Shown piece after piece: positions 1-8,530 of a DNA stretch of 64,000 bases (position 1 is the stretch's first letter; each line of letters begins with the position of its first letter). Source of the DNA: Collimonas sp. OK242 (GTDB lineage Bacteria > Pseudomonadota > Gammaproteobacteria > Burkholderiales > Burkholderiaceae_D). The notes beneath the pieces were generated by a model. That model was not told the origin of the DNA. It saw only the letters and a list, made by a program, of their open reading frames with translations, and did no database searches. The position numbers were made by a program, and so were the translations under genes. The DNA lies in contig NZ_FNOR01000020.1 of the NCBI RefSeq assembly GCF_900107095.1, positions 35,209 to 99,208 of the forward strand. The letters are read 5' to 3'.

Positions 1-1114
1 CGAAGATCCAGTGCAAGCCGTCGAAAGGAATATCGCGATTCACCTTTTCAAACACGTCCAGCATGCGGCTGATCGACTCGTCATAAGTAGCATGCAGACG
101 GAACGGCCAGCGGTTCGACACCAGATGCCGCACCACTTTTTCCAGTTCGTCCTCCATGCCAGCCGCCGGCTCCGGCCGCGGCTCCAGGAAATCTTCAAAG
201 TCTGCCGCCGAAAACACCAGCATTTCGCCGGCGCCGTTATGGCGATAAAAATCATCGCCATGTCCGGGACTGATCATGTCCGTCCATTTCTGGAAATCCT
301 CCAGTTCCTGCCCCTTGCGCTGGGTGAACAGGTTGTAGGCGACGCGGATAGTCAACTGCTGGTCACGCGCCAGCTGGTCGATGATGGCGTAGTCTTCGGG
401 ATAATTCTGAAAGCCGCCGCCGGCATCGATAGCGCTGGTGACCCCGAGCCGGTTCAGTTCGCGCATGAACTGGCGGGTAGAGTTGACTTGTTGCTCGCGC
501 GGCAATGCCGGCCCCTTGGCCAGGGTGGCGTACAGGATCATGGCGTTCGGCCTGGCGATCAGCATGCCGGTCGGATTGCCAGCCGCATCGCGCTGGATTT
601 CGCCGCCGGGCGGATTCGGCGTGTCCTTGGTATAACCTACAGCGCGCAAAGCGGCGCGATTGAGCAAGGCACGGTCGTACAGGTGCAAGATAAACACCGG
701 CGTGTCAGGTGCTGCGGCATTGATTTCTTCCAAGGTCGGCATACGTTTTTCAGCAAACTGGAACTCGGTCCAGCCGCCGACCACACGCACCCACTGCGGA
801 TGCGGCGTACGCAACGCCTGTTGCTTCAGCATGCGCAAGGCATCCGCCAGCGAAGGCACGCCTTCCCAACGCAATTCCAGGTTGTAGTTGAGGCCGCCGC
901 GGATCAGGTGAATGTGGGAATCGTTCAAGCCCGGCACCACGGTGCGGCCGTTCAGGTCGATCACCTGGGTCGCCGCGCTGCGATGACGCAGCACCTCCTC
1001 GGCATCGCCGACTGCAATGAATTTACCGTCCTGGATTGCTACTGCCGTCGCCAGCGGCTGCGTCTTGTCGACCGTGTGAAAGCGGCCGTTCAACAAAATC
1101 ATGTCTGCATGCAT
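1..1114 (-). CDS. Amidohydrolase family 3 (YtcJ-like), C-terminus cut by window edge
   Basis: This is a predicted metal-dependent hydrolase of the amidohydrolase superfamily, YtcJ-like group, probably acting on a C-N bond of an unidentified small substrate in the cytoplasm. The frame is open from an ATG at 1114 to the left edge, giving about 371 residues of an expected 550 or so. The N-terminus shows the usual small beta domain ending in VVPGLNDSHIHL, whose H67 and H69 form the first metal-binding HxH pair. A GAGGG stands about nine bases before the ATG. The isochorismatase-like gene lies upstream on the same strand, 114 bp away, so co-transcription is possible. The family is clear; the substrate is not. 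Confidence 0.8.
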   Translation of the reverse strand, partial: MHADMILLNGRFHTVDKTQPLATAVAIQDGKFIAVGDAEEVLRHRSAATQVIDLNGRTVVPGLNDSHIHLIRGGLNYNLELRWEGVPSLADALRMLKQQALRTPHPQWVRVVGGWTEFQFAEKRMPTLEEINAAAPDTPVFILHLYDRALLNRAALRAVGYTKDTPNPPGGEIQRDAAGNPTGMLIARPNAMILYATLAKGPALPREQQVNSTRQFMRELNRLGVTSAIDAGGGFQNYPEDYAIIDQLARDQQLTIRVAYNLFTQRKGQELEDFQKWTDMISPGHGDDFYRHNGAGEMLVFSAADFEDFLEPRPEPAAGMEDELEKVVRHLVSNRWPFRLHATYDESISRMLDVFEKVNRDIPFDGLHWIF

Positions 1115-1138
1115 GGTTATGCCCTCGCGTCATTGATC

Positions 1139-1170
1139 TGATGCCATTGATTTGATGCCATTGATTTGAT
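1139..1170. repeat. Short 14-bp tandem repeat
   Basis: The unit TGATGCCATTGATT occurs twice in succession, followed by the first four bases of a third copy. It sits between the isochorismatase-like gene and the amidohydrolase gene, in the leader of the latter. It could be a local slippage product or an operator half-site pair. Nothing else in the sequence decides this. Confidence 0.5.
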
Positions 1171-1228
1171 ACAGCACGGACAACGCGGCCCTGTCGGCGA
1201 CTGAGCGACTGAACCGGGCCGCCCGCTC

Positions 1229-1882
1229 TTAATGTGCTTCAGAAGCGTTGAACATGGTCTTAGCATAAATCAAGCCGAGGCCGTAGCCGCCGCCGTGGGC
1301 AATTGAAGTGGCCACGGTTTCGTTGTAGGTTTCGCCGCGCGCCCAGTCGCGCTGCAGCTCCAGCAGGTACTGCAGCGAGGTCATGGGCCGCGCGCCTTGC
1401 TGAATCATGCGTTCAACCGCGCGCTGATGCGCCTCGTCGGACACATCGCCGCTGGCGTCGGTGATGACATACACCTCGAATCCCTGATCCAGGGCCGACA
1501 AGGCCGGACCGACGATGCACACCGAAGTCCATAAGCCAGCCAGTACGATCTTGCCCTTGCCGATGGCATTGACCCGTTCAGCAATGCGCGCATCTTCCCA
1601 GGTATTCATGGTGGTCCGGTCTATCACTTCCTGCTCCGGGAACACTGTTTTGATTTCGTCGAAGACGGGACCTGAAAACGATTTTTCGGCGACCGAGGTC
1701 AGAATGGTCGACACCTTGAATTCCTTTGCGGCCTTGGCTACCAATGCGACGTTATTGCGCAAGGACGCCAGATCGATGGATCTGGTGGCGAACGCCATTT
1801 GCGATTGATGATCGATCATGATCAAGGTGTGGTTGGCAGGATCCAACAATGTGCTGCCTGGCTTGGCGGTTGCGATTGGCAT
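1229..1882 (-). CDS. Isochorismatase-family cysteine hydrolase (YcaC-like)
   Basis: A 217-residue cytoplasmic cysteine hydrolase of the isochorismatase-like superfamily, closest in appearance to the YcaC group whose substrates are unsettled. The nucleophile-side Asp is D24 in IMIDHQ. The nucleophilic Cys is C122 in LAGLWTSVCIVGPAL, preceded by a typical beta strand. The length fits the family. A strong ribosome site, AGGAG, lies seven bases before the ATG. It lies upstream of, and in the same orientation as, the amidohydrolase gene, so the two may form a small hydrolytic operon. Nothing nearby indicates enterobactin-type isochorismate chemistry, so that name would be over-specific. Confidence 0.85.
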   Translation of the reverse strand: MPIATAKPGSTLLDPANHTLIMIDHQSQMAFATRSIDLASLRNNVALVAKAAKEFKVSTILTSVAEKSFSGPVFDEIKTVFPEQEVIDRTTMNTWEDARIAERVNAIGKGKIVLAGLWTSVCIVGPALSALDQGFEVYVITDASGDVSDEAHQRAVERMIQQGARPMTSLQYLLELQRDWARGETYNETVATSIAHGGGYGLGLIYAKTMFNASEAH

Positions 1883-2158
1883 GATTTCTCCTCTTTAATA
1901 TGCAATTAATTCGACATTAAAATAAAGTCAGATAAGAATCGGATAAACATCGATTTTCATTGATTGGCGTTGGGTCAGTGCCAATGGATTGCAGTATGGG
2001 CTAGGGAAAATCAAAAGAAAAACGGAAAATTTGCAGATTAATGATCGAATTAATCGAACATTTATTTTTCGATATTTTTCAGACCGTAAGAACGCGCAGA
2101 AAGCGGCCGATGCCGCCTGATGTCATACAATGGACGTTTCCTCTCCTGAGACCATGCC

Positions 2159-3142
2159 ATGCGCGCTATCGAAATCACTCATCCCGGCGGCCCGGATGTC
2201 TTGCAAATCTGCGAACGCCCTCTCCCGTCTTTCAAACCAGGCGAAGTATTGATCAAGGTGCAGGCCGCCGGCATCAACCGGCCCGACGTGTTTCAACGCA
2301 CCGGCAATTATTCGCCGCCGCCAGGCGCGTCTGATTTGCCGGGGCTGGAAATCGCAGGTGAAATTGTCGACGGCGATTTCAGCGGCAGCGCTTTCAAGAA
2401 AGGCGACCTGGTATGCGCCCTGGTCCAGGGCGGCGGTTACGCCGAATACTGTTGTGCGCCGACCGCGCAGTGCCTGCCGCTGCCCGATGGCTGGAGCGCA
2501 GTGGAAGCTGCCTCGCTGCCGGAAACTTTTTTCACTGTCTGGAGCAATGTTTTCGATCGGGTAAAGCTGGCGAGCGGCGAAACCCTGTTGGTGCAGGGCG
2601 GCAGTTCCGGCATCGGCGCGGCGGCGATCCAGATCGCCACGGCACTCGGCCATCGGGTATTCGCCACTGCCGGCTCGGATGAAAAATGCCTTGCCTGCGA
2701 AGCGCTGGGCGCCGAACGCGCGATCAATTACCGGACTGAAGACTTCGCCGCTGTCATCAAGGCCGCAACCGACGGCAAAGGCGTCAATGTCATCCTGGAC
2801 ATGGTGGCCGGCGACTATGTTCCGCGCGAAATAAGCTGCCTGGCCGACGACGGCCGCCTGGTATTCATCGCCACCCTCGGCGGCAGCAGCGCCAATATCG
2901 ATTTCCGCCATATCCTGATGCGGCGCCTGACGATTACCGGTTCGACGTTACGGCCGCGGCCGATCGCTTTCAAGGCGGCCATTGCGGCCCAATTGCGCGA
3001 GCGCGTCTGGCCGCTGCTGGCGGCACGGAAAATCAAACCGGTGATTTTCAAGACATTTCCACTTGAGCAGGCGGCACAAGCGCATGCACTGATGGAGAGT
3101 AGTTCGCATATCGGCAAGATCATGCTGACCATAGAACACTAA
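2159..3142 (+). CDS. NAD(P)H-quinone oxidoreductase, PIG3/zeta-crystallin type
   Basis: A 327-residue medium-chain dehydrogenase/reductase of the zinc-independent quinone oxidoreductase class. It should reduce quinones with NAD(P)H in the cytoplasm. The N-terminal GroES-like domain contains the family sequence AAGINRPDVFQRTG. The Rossmann domain starts at LLVQGGSSGIGAAAIQIA, the nucleotide-binding loop. The zinc ligands of alcohol dehydrogenases are absent, as expected for this class. It is transcribed divergently from the isochorismatase-like gene and is closed by a strong hairpin directly at its stop codon. A second in-frame start is not needed, because the family N-terminus MRAIEITHPGGPDVL begins at this ATG. 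Confidence 0.9.
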   Translation: MRAIEITHPGGPDVLQICERPLPSFKPGEVLIKVQAAGINRPDVFQRTGNYSPPPGASDLPGLEIAGEIVDGDFSGSAFKKGDLVCALVQGGGYAEYCCAPTAQCLPLPDGWSAVEAASLPETFFTVWSNVFDRVKLASGETLLVQGGSSGIGAAAIQIATALGHRVFATAGSDEKCLACEALGAERAINYRTEDFAAVIKAATDGKGVNVILDMVAGDYVPREISCLADDGRLVFIATLGGSSANIDFRHILMRRLTITGSTLRPRPIAFKAAIAAQLRERVWPLLAARKIKPVIFKTFPLEQAAQAHALMESSSHIGKIMLTIEH

Positions 3143-3176
3143 ACGACAAGGCAGCCGGACGGCTGCCTTGTCGTTT
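3141..3176 (+). terminator. Rho-independent, bidirectional terminator
   Basis: A perfect 16-bp inverted repeat (3141-3156 with 3161-3176) with a four-base loop starts inside the stop codon of the quinone oxidoreductase gene. It also faces the end of the cytochrome c operon on the other strand. Short T and A runs flank the stem, so it can serve both convergent transcripts. Confidence 0.85.
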
Positions 3177-3202
3177 GGACAAATCCCAGGACTAACTCAG
3201 AG

Positions 3203-4498
3203 TTAATCCAACGGCACCGAGCGATATCGGCTAACTTCCGATGCGCTCACAATCGGCGCCTTGTTGCCCCAGCTGTTGCGGATATACGAGACGACCGCAG
3301 CGACTTCGCTATCGCTCAGCGTCGGACCGTATGGCGGCATGCCGTAAGGACGCGGATTGGCAGCCGTACTCGGTGCAAAACCGCCGTTCAACACCACCCG
3401 GATCGCATTCACCGGCGCCGACATGGTGATCGCGTGATTGCTTGCCAGCGGCGGGTAAGCCGGCCACACGCCTTTGCCGGAAGCCTGGTGGCAATCCACG
3501 CAATGGTTCTTGTAGATCTTCTGGCCCAACTCCAGCGCGCTTGCCACCTGCTCAGGACTGGCGCGCTCTTTTTCTGCCGGCGCTTCCTGCTGGCGCGGCA
3601 ACGATTTCAGGTAAACCGCCATCGCGCTGACATCCGCATCGCTCAGATGTTGCAAACTGGCGCCCACCACCTCCGCCATCGGCCCCAACACTGTTCCGCG
3701 CGGCGAGACGCCGTCTTTCAGCAAAGCGCTGATGTGCTCAATACTCCAGCCGCCAAGACCGATTTCTTCATCCGATGTCAGCGACGGTGCGTACCAGTTC
3801 ACCACCGGGATAAAACCCCCTCCCAGCTCCGCTTTCAGATCGCTGCCGCCGAGTGCATTGCGGGTGGTGTGGCAAGCACTGCAGTGGCCCAATCCCTGCA
3901 CCAGGTAAGCACCGCGATTCCACTCGGCCGATTGCGGCGTCTCGGCCTGGTACACGCCAGGCCGGAAATACAAGGCGCGCCAGCCGTAGAGCAGGAACCG
4001 GTTGTTATAGGGAAAACGCAAACCGTGTTGCAAATTCTTTTGCCGTACCGGCGGCACGCTCCGCAAATAAGCAAACATCGCATCGGCATCGGCACGCGTG
4101 ACCTTGGTGTAGTTCGTGTACGGAAAAGCCGGATACAGCAAGCTGCCGTCTTTCGATTTACCGTTATGCAGCGCGCGCCAGAAATCGTCGGCCGACCAGG
4201 TGCCGATACCGGTTTCCTTGTCAGGCGTGACATTCGGCGAATAGACGGCGCCGAACGGCGTCTGTATCGCGCGCCCTCCCGCCAGCTCCTTGCCGCCGCG
4301 CGCTGTATGGCAAGCCATGCAATCGCCGGTGCGCACCAGATAGGCGCCGTGCGCAATCTGCTCTGCGGTTGCAACTGCGGCTGTAGTGGCAGCCGGCTGG
4401 TCGCCGTGATCGTCGACGTTGAGCAATGCCACTACCCCGACTGCCGCCGCGATCAGCAACACAAGAGCGCCGGCCGCCCACTTGAATATCCGTTTCAT
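3203..4498 (-). CDS. Tri-heme membrane-anchored cytochrome c (dehydrogenase subunit type)
   Basis: A 431-residue c-type cytochrome with three CxxCH haem sites: CMACH at about residue 60, CSACH at about 205 and CVDCH at about 332. An N-terminal hydrophobic stretch (residues 9-26) should export it and probably anchors it in the inner membrane. The three-haem layout is that of cytochrome subunits of alcohol, gluconate or aldehyde dehydrogenases, which pass electrons to the respiratory chain. No dehydrogenase partner is adjacent; its only neighbour is the cytochrome upstream, whose stop is 16 bp before this start. The ATG at 4498 was chosen over an upstream in-frame start because MKRIFKWAAG begins the signal sequence. 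Confidence 0.85.
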   Translation of the reverse strand: MKRIFKWAAGALVLLIAAAVGVVALLNVDDHGDQPAATTAAVATAEQIAHGAYLVRTGDCMACHTARGGKELAGGRAIQTPFGAVYSPNVTPDKETGIGTWSADDFWRALHNGKSKDGSLLYPAFPYTNYTKVTRADADAMFAYLRSVPPVRQKNLQHGLRFPYNNRFLLYGWRALYFRPGVYQAETPQSAEWNRGAYLVQGLGHCSACHTTRNALGGSDLKAELGGGFIPVVNWYAPSLTSDEEIGLGGWSIEHISALLKDGVSPRGTVLGPMAEVVGASLQHLSDADVSAMAVYLKSLPRQQEAPAEKERASPEQVASALELGQKIYKNHCVDCHQASGKGVWPAYPPLASNHAITMSAPVNAIRVVLNGGFAPSTAANPRPYGMPPYGPTLSDSEVAAVVSYIRNSWGNKAPIVSASEVSRYRSVPLD

Positions 4499-4514
4499 TC
4501 TTGGTTCCGCTTCA

Positions 4515-5276
4515 TCAATTGGGGACACTGCCGCAGGCAAGCGGCAATTTGACCGGGGTTGGAGCAACTGCGACGGCGTCGGCAGGGACCGGCTGCGCAG
4601 CCAGCCATGCCGCCACCGCACCGATATCTTCTGGACTCAAGCGTTGCACAACCTGCGCCATGCAATCGGGCGCCTTGGCGTGCCGTGCGCCGTTTTTCCA
4701 AGCGCCTATCTGTCCGACCAGGTAATCGCGCGGCAGGCCAAGCAAACCCGGCGTAGCAGGCATGACGCCGGTCATGGCGCTGCCGTGGCAGGCTATACAA
4801 GCCGGAATCTTCTTGCCGGGATCGCCCTTGTTGACCAAGGTTTCGCCGCGTTCGCGGGTTGCGTTCGACCGATCGAACGGTTGCGGCGCCGGGTAAGGCG
4901 GGTGCTGATCTGCAAAATACCGGGCGATTTCCTGCAGATAGGCGTCGGACAGGTGATCGACCAGATAGGTCATCATCGGATACCGACGGCGTCCTTCGCG
5001 AAAATTATGCAGCTGGTTGTAGAGATAGCCAGCCGGTTTGCCGGCGATGCGCGGGTAATAGCCATCGTTGGTGGCGCGCCCTTGCTCGCCATGGCAGGCG
5101 GTACATGCGGTGAGGCGCTGCTTGATGGTATCTGGAACTGCGCCGGCGTCGACCTCTGCCGCATTGGCAACCACCGCCAGCAATGTCGCGGCAAAGAAAA
5201 CCAGGAACTTCGCGCTCAAGTGGCGCGCACTGTCTGCCGCACGGCCGCTGGCCGGGCTTACCGAAATAATCGACAT
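4515..5276 (-). CDS. Di-heme cytochrome c4-like protein
   Basis: A 253-residue exported c-type cytochrome. The N-terminus holds a signal peptide with hydrophobic core FLVFFAATLLAVVANA. Two CxxCH haem sites, CTACH and CIACH, lie in two similar halves, as in cytochromes c4. It probably carries electrons in the periplasm between the respiratory complexes and a terminal oxidase or dehydrogenase. An AGGAAA stands just before the ATG. It is the first gene of a two-gene operon with the tri-haem cytochrome downstream. A membrane-associated c553-like protein is the alternative name; the class is secure. Confidence 0.85.
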   Translation of the reverse strand: MSIISVSPASGRAADSARHLSAKFLVFFAATLLAVVANAAEVDAGAVPDTIKQRLTACTACHGEQGRATNDGYYPRIAGKPAGYLYNQLHNFREGRRRYPMMTYLVDHLSDAYLQEIARYFADQHPPYPAPQPFDRSNATRERGETLVNKGDPGKKIPACIACHGSAMTGVMPATPGLLGLPRDYLVGQIGAWKNGARHAKAPDCMAQVVQRLSPEDIGAVAAWLAAQPVPADAVAVAPTPVKLPLACGSVPN

Positions 5277-5428
5277 GATTTCCTGCCTTGTTATGTTCCT
5301 GCATTTTTAGGGAGGGCATTCAGCTGACGATTATAAACTAGCAAGTACAACTAAGCCCCTCCCGCAACAGCTGTTCAGGCTGGACAAATTGTCCCAGGCC
5401 GCAGGCGCGGCGGAACATTCGGGGCATC

Positions 5429-5632
5429 TCATTTTGGCGGTTTCTGCGGCGGCACCAGGGGCTGGTCGATCGTGGTTCCCGGTTCATTCACGTATATCTG
5501 CTCTTCGACGATATCCAGCTGCTGGCTGCCGTCCAGCGCGTGCCCGGTCCATCTCTCGGCCGGACTCAAAGGGCGTATCTTCTTTTTCTTGCCGGTATTG
5601 CTGTCCTTCGTAACATCTTTAGCTTTACCCAT
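5429..5632 (-). CDS. Small lysine-rich hypothetical protein
   Basis: A 67-residue open reading frame with an AAGGAG ribosome site well placed before the ATG. The product is hydrophilic, begins MGKAKDVTKDSNTGKKKK and ends in a proline-rich tail (PLVPPQKPPK). No domain, membrane segment or signal peptide is visible and I do not recognise the family. Coding status rests on the ribosome site and isolated position with no competing gene. Confidence 0.55.
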   Translation of the reverse strand: MGKAKDVTKDSNTGKKKKIRPLSPAERWTGHALDGSQQLDIVEEQIYVNEPGTTIDQPLVPPQKPPK

Positions 5633-5782
5633 CGCAGTCTCCTTGGTTGCCTGGTTTATTTTATATTTTCAATATAGAACGTTCACGGACTCGCGCATAG
5701 CAAAGAATCCCTTGCAACGAAAAAACGCCGGGCCGGATTCACATCCGGGCCAGCGTTTCAAGGATACCTGCTTAGTATTGGA

Positions 5783-6199
5783 TCAGCGCTCGTAGTAGCC
5801 GTCTCGATAAGGCCGGCGATAATAATAGTCGCGGCTTTCTACATAAACCGGGGCTGGCCGGTAATATACCGGCTGCGGCTGGTAGTACACCGGGGCCGGG
5901 CGATAGTAGACCGGCTCCGGCCGGTAATACACCGGCGCAGGCTGCGCATAATAACCTTGCCCGCGGTCATAGTAGCCACGGTCATCCTGGCGATAGCCGC
6001 CGGAAGTCGCGCCCACCGCAGCGCCAAGCACGCCGCCGACGATGGCGCCGTTACGGCCGCCCACCGCGCCGCCGATGACAGCGCCGGCTACCGCGCCGAT
6101 GGCAGTATTGGCGCCATCGTCGTAAGCCATGGCAGAGCTTGAAATTGCAGCGCCTGTGCTGGCCAGCAGCGCAACGCACATCCATTTTTTATACAGCAT
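5783..6199 (-). CDS. Glycine-zipper outer-membrane/periplasmic protein with VYYRP repeats
   Basis: A 138-residue exported protein. A signal peptide (cut near SSSAMAYDD) is followed by a glycine-zipper segment of GAVAGAVIGGAVGG type spanning about residues 30-65, as in the 17-kDa surface-antigen/YMGG family. The C-terminal half is a low-complexity run of P-x-PVYYRP units ending in a Tyr/Arg-rich tail. Such proteins usually sit in the outer membrane or periplasm with no defined enzymatic role. The ATG at 6199 has AAAGGAG before it and starts the signal peptide; an upstream in-frame extension was discarded. Confidence 0.8.
   Translation of the reverse strand: MLYKKWMCVALLASTGAAISSSAMAYDDGANTAIGAVAGAVIGGAVGGRNGAIVGGVLGAAVGATSGGYRQDDRGYYDRGQGYYAQPAPVYYRPEPVYYRPAPVYYQPQPVYYRPAPVYVESRDYYYRRPYRDGYYER
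5840..5941 (-). repeat. In-gene repeats encoding PVYYRP units
   Basis: About four imperfect 21-24 bp units encode the P-x-PVYYRP repeats in the C-terminal half of the glycine-zipper protein. The third bases vary between units while the peptide stays constant, which suggests an old repeat kept for its protein sequence. Unit number could still vary between strains. Confidence 0.7.
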
Positions 6200-6374
6200 G
6201 GTTGACTCCTTTAAGGGTCGTACAGCCAACAGCCGGGCAAAAATTGCGAGAAAAATTGCAAGATCGCGGCTGTTGATTTGAACTATAGACCAGCTTCCGG
6301 GAAAGCCATGCAAGCGATACACACTTTTACATTTGCACAACATACTTACATCTGCAGGGCCGCTTATCCAGGCC

Positions 6375-7673
6375 CTAGTGCAGCTTGACTGACGGCTTGG
6401 CGTGTTTCATCAAGCTGCTGGCGGCAGCTGTAACGCCGGTGCGAACCGGTCCCAGCAAGGCATTCAAATGCATCAGGTGCAAGCTGGTGTACATCATGCG
6501 GGCAAAGAAACCGTCGACAAACCAGCCGAGCTTGGTCAGCGAACCCATCAAGGTGCCAACCGAGGTATTCCTGCCGAACGACACCAGCGAACCATGGTCC
6601 GTATAGACATAAGGCGCCTCCAGTGCCGCCTGGCCCTTGTTGGCGCGGACGAACATCTGCACCAGATAATCAGCCTGCTGATGCGCCGCCTGCGCGCGCG
6701 GCGGCACCATTTTTCCGTCGGGGCCGAGGCATGCCGCGCAATCGCCCAGCGCATAGATATTGTCGGTGCCGGCGACCTTCAGGAAACCGTCGACTTCCAG
6801 CTGGCCTGATTTTGTCACCGGCAATCCCAGCGTCTTGAGGAAATCGGGCGCCTTGATACCGGCCGACCACACGCACAGGTCGCTGACATAATTGTTGCCG
6901 TTGGCGTCAGTGACAAAATTCTCTGCGATGCTGGCGACGCGGCAATCGGTAACCACTTTCACCTCACGCTCCTGCAAGAGTTTGGTAGCGGCTTTCGAGA
7001 CCCGTTCAGTCAACGGCGCCAGCAGGCGCGGCGCGCCTTCCAGTATGGTGATGCGCACGTCGCGGTTCGGATTCAGATGCGGAAAATCATAATCGGTGTA
7101 CACGCTGCTGACATCGCGCAGCTCTGCCGCCAGTTCAACGCCGGTAGCGCCGCCGCCGACAATCACGATATCGATCCCGGCATCCGGATTCTTTTCTTTC
7201 TTCAAATCCGCCGACGACAGCATTTTCAACAGGCGCAGCCGGAAATGTTCCGCGTCTTCGGTGGTGTTCAGCGAAATCGTATTTTCCTCGGCGCCGCTGA
7301 TGCCGAAATAATTGGAGATGCTGCCGACCGCGATCACCAGCTTGCTGAACGCGATTTGACGTGGCGGGATCAGTTCGGCCGCCGATTCGTCGAGCACTGC
7401 ATCCACCGTGATCGTATGGTTGCCATTGTCGAGAGCGCTCATTGCGCCGTAAACAAAACGAAACTTGTTGTCGTGTGCCAACATTTGATAGGACAGGCCT
7501 TCCTGATGGATATCGCGCGTGCCCGCTGCGACTTCGTGCAGGGACGGCTTCCAGATGTGATACAGCGCCCGGTCGACCAGCGTGACGTGGCCGTTCCCCA
7601 ACTTGCGGCCGAGCTTGCAAGCCAGCTCCAGGCCACCGGCGCCGCCGCCGACAATCACGATTTCATCTGACAT
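6375..7673 (-). CDS. ndh: Type II NADH dehydrogenase (NAD(P)/FAD-dependent)
   Basis: A 432-residue flavoprotein of the NDH-2 family, which oxidises NADH and reduces ubiquinone at the inner membrane without pumping protons. The FAD-binding motif VGGGAGG is at residues 8-14, and a second Rossmann motif, VIVGGGATGVELA, binds NADH. YALGDCAAC is the late FAD-contact motif. The C-terminus carries an amphipathic or hydrophobic stretch rich in Leu/Met, consistent with membrane attachment. The ATG at 7673 has AAGGA about eight bases upstream and begins the first FAD-binding strand. A TTG five codons earlier is possible but lies on the ribosome site. Confidence 0.9.
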   Translation of the reverse strand: MSDEIVIVGGGAGGLELACKLGRKLGNGHVTLVDRALYHIWKPSLHEVAAGTRDIHQEGLSYQMLAHDNKFRFVYGAMSALDNGNHTITVDAVLDESAAELIPPRQIAFSKLVIAVGSISNYFGISGAEENTISLNTTEDAEHFRLRLLKMLSSADLKKEKNPDAGIDIVIVGGGATGVELAAELRDVSSVYTDYDFPHLNPNRDVRITILEGAPRLLAPLTERVSKAATKLLQEREVKVVTDCRVASIAENFVTDANGNNYVSDLCVWSAGIKAPDFLKTLGLPVTKSGQLEVDGFLKVAGTDNIYALGDCAACLGPDGKMVPPRAQAAHQQADYLVQMFVRANKGQAALEAPYVYTDHGSLVSFGRNTSVGTLMGSLTKLGWFVDGFFARMMYTSLHLMHLNALLGPVRTGVTAAASSLMKHAKPSVKLH

Positions 7674-8039
7674 CCATCTATCCTTCAAATTTTATTGGCC
7701 AATATTGACTAATCGCGCCTGGAAACGCCGGGTTTGCGCAGAGACAAAACCAGCGAACCGCCTGGCAAGTCTACTTTTATAGTGCCGCATAGCGCAATAG
7801 TGCCGTAGTTTCAGCGATTGTTGATCAGGCGGCGCCAATTTGCAGTATTCGGGGAAAAGCCGAGGGTGCGGGAAAACCGCCCGGACTGGATGCCAAAACC
7901 CACCTTCACCACCCAAAATCCTCAGCGAAAACCCAGCTTACAAATACCGCAATGGCAGCTGGTTCATGGCCGCAGTCTGCGCTATGATGAAAGCGAAGGG
8001 CATTGCAAACATAAAAAAAAATAATCTTCAGGAGGGTAT
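7674..8039. other. Intergenic region between divergent ndh and universal stress gene
   Basis: About 366 bases separate the divergent starts of the NADH dehydrogenase and the stress protein genes and must hold both promoters. The nine-base string ATAGTGCCG occurs twice within about 20 bases near 7790. I see no convincing FNR box, riboswitch or RNA gene in it. Confidence 0.5.
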
Positions 8040-8480
8040 ATGTACCGGAAAATTCTCGTCGCCTACAATGGCACGCCCGAAAGCCGTTCTGCCCTATATT
8101 CGTGCATCCAGCTAGCGCCCGCTCCCGAAGTCGAGATCCATCTGCTGGGGGTGATCAATCTTGCCACCTATCTGATGGCAGGCGAATTCGTCGCCGAATC
8201 TGCCATCCGGGCTGAAAAAACCTTGCTGGAACAAGAACTGATCAAAGGCCACAAACTGCTCAGCGACGCCGGCCTCAAGCCCATCGATCACTTTGAAAGC
8301 GGCGAACCGGTCAATGTGATCAGCGATCTGGTCAGCAAACTGGGGATAGACCTGGTGATTGTCGGCCATTCGCGCAAAAGGCCGCTGGCGACGCGCTGGT
8401 GGCGTGGTTCAGTCGATGCCTTGCTGGTCGAAAAAGTGCCTTGCAGCGTGCTGGTGGCGACCGATCCCTGCATGCCTTAG
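8040..8480 (+). CDS. Universal stress protein (UspA family)
   Basis: A 146-residue single-domain universal stress protein, cytoplasmic and normally dimeric. The N-terminus MYRKILVAYNGTPES is the first strand and loop of the fold. The ATP-binding type signature is present near the C-terminus: VGHSRKRPLATRWWRGS followed by CSVLV, giving the G-x2-G-type loop and terminal strand. A perfect AGGAGG lies just before the ATG. It stands alone, convergent with the sensor kinase gene. The precise stress role cannot be read from the sequence. Confidence 0.9.
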   Translation: MYRKILVAYNGTPESRSALYSCIQLAPAPEVEIHLLGVINLATYLMAGEFVAESAIRAEKTLLEQELIKGHKLLSDAGLKPIDHFESGEPVNVISDLVSKLGIDLVIVGHSRKRPLATRWWRGSVDALLVEKVPCSVLVATDPCMP

Positions 8481-8530
8481 CGCCTCCTTAAACTCGGCGC
8501 CAACCAGGCAGCCTGCGCAATGCCGGCTGC

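Noticed and set aside
11..1141. Long plus-strand open frame at the left edge
   Set aside because: It is antisense to an amidohydrolase whose HxH motif and family sequence are clear; the plus-strand product is rich in His/Arg/Gln with no family.
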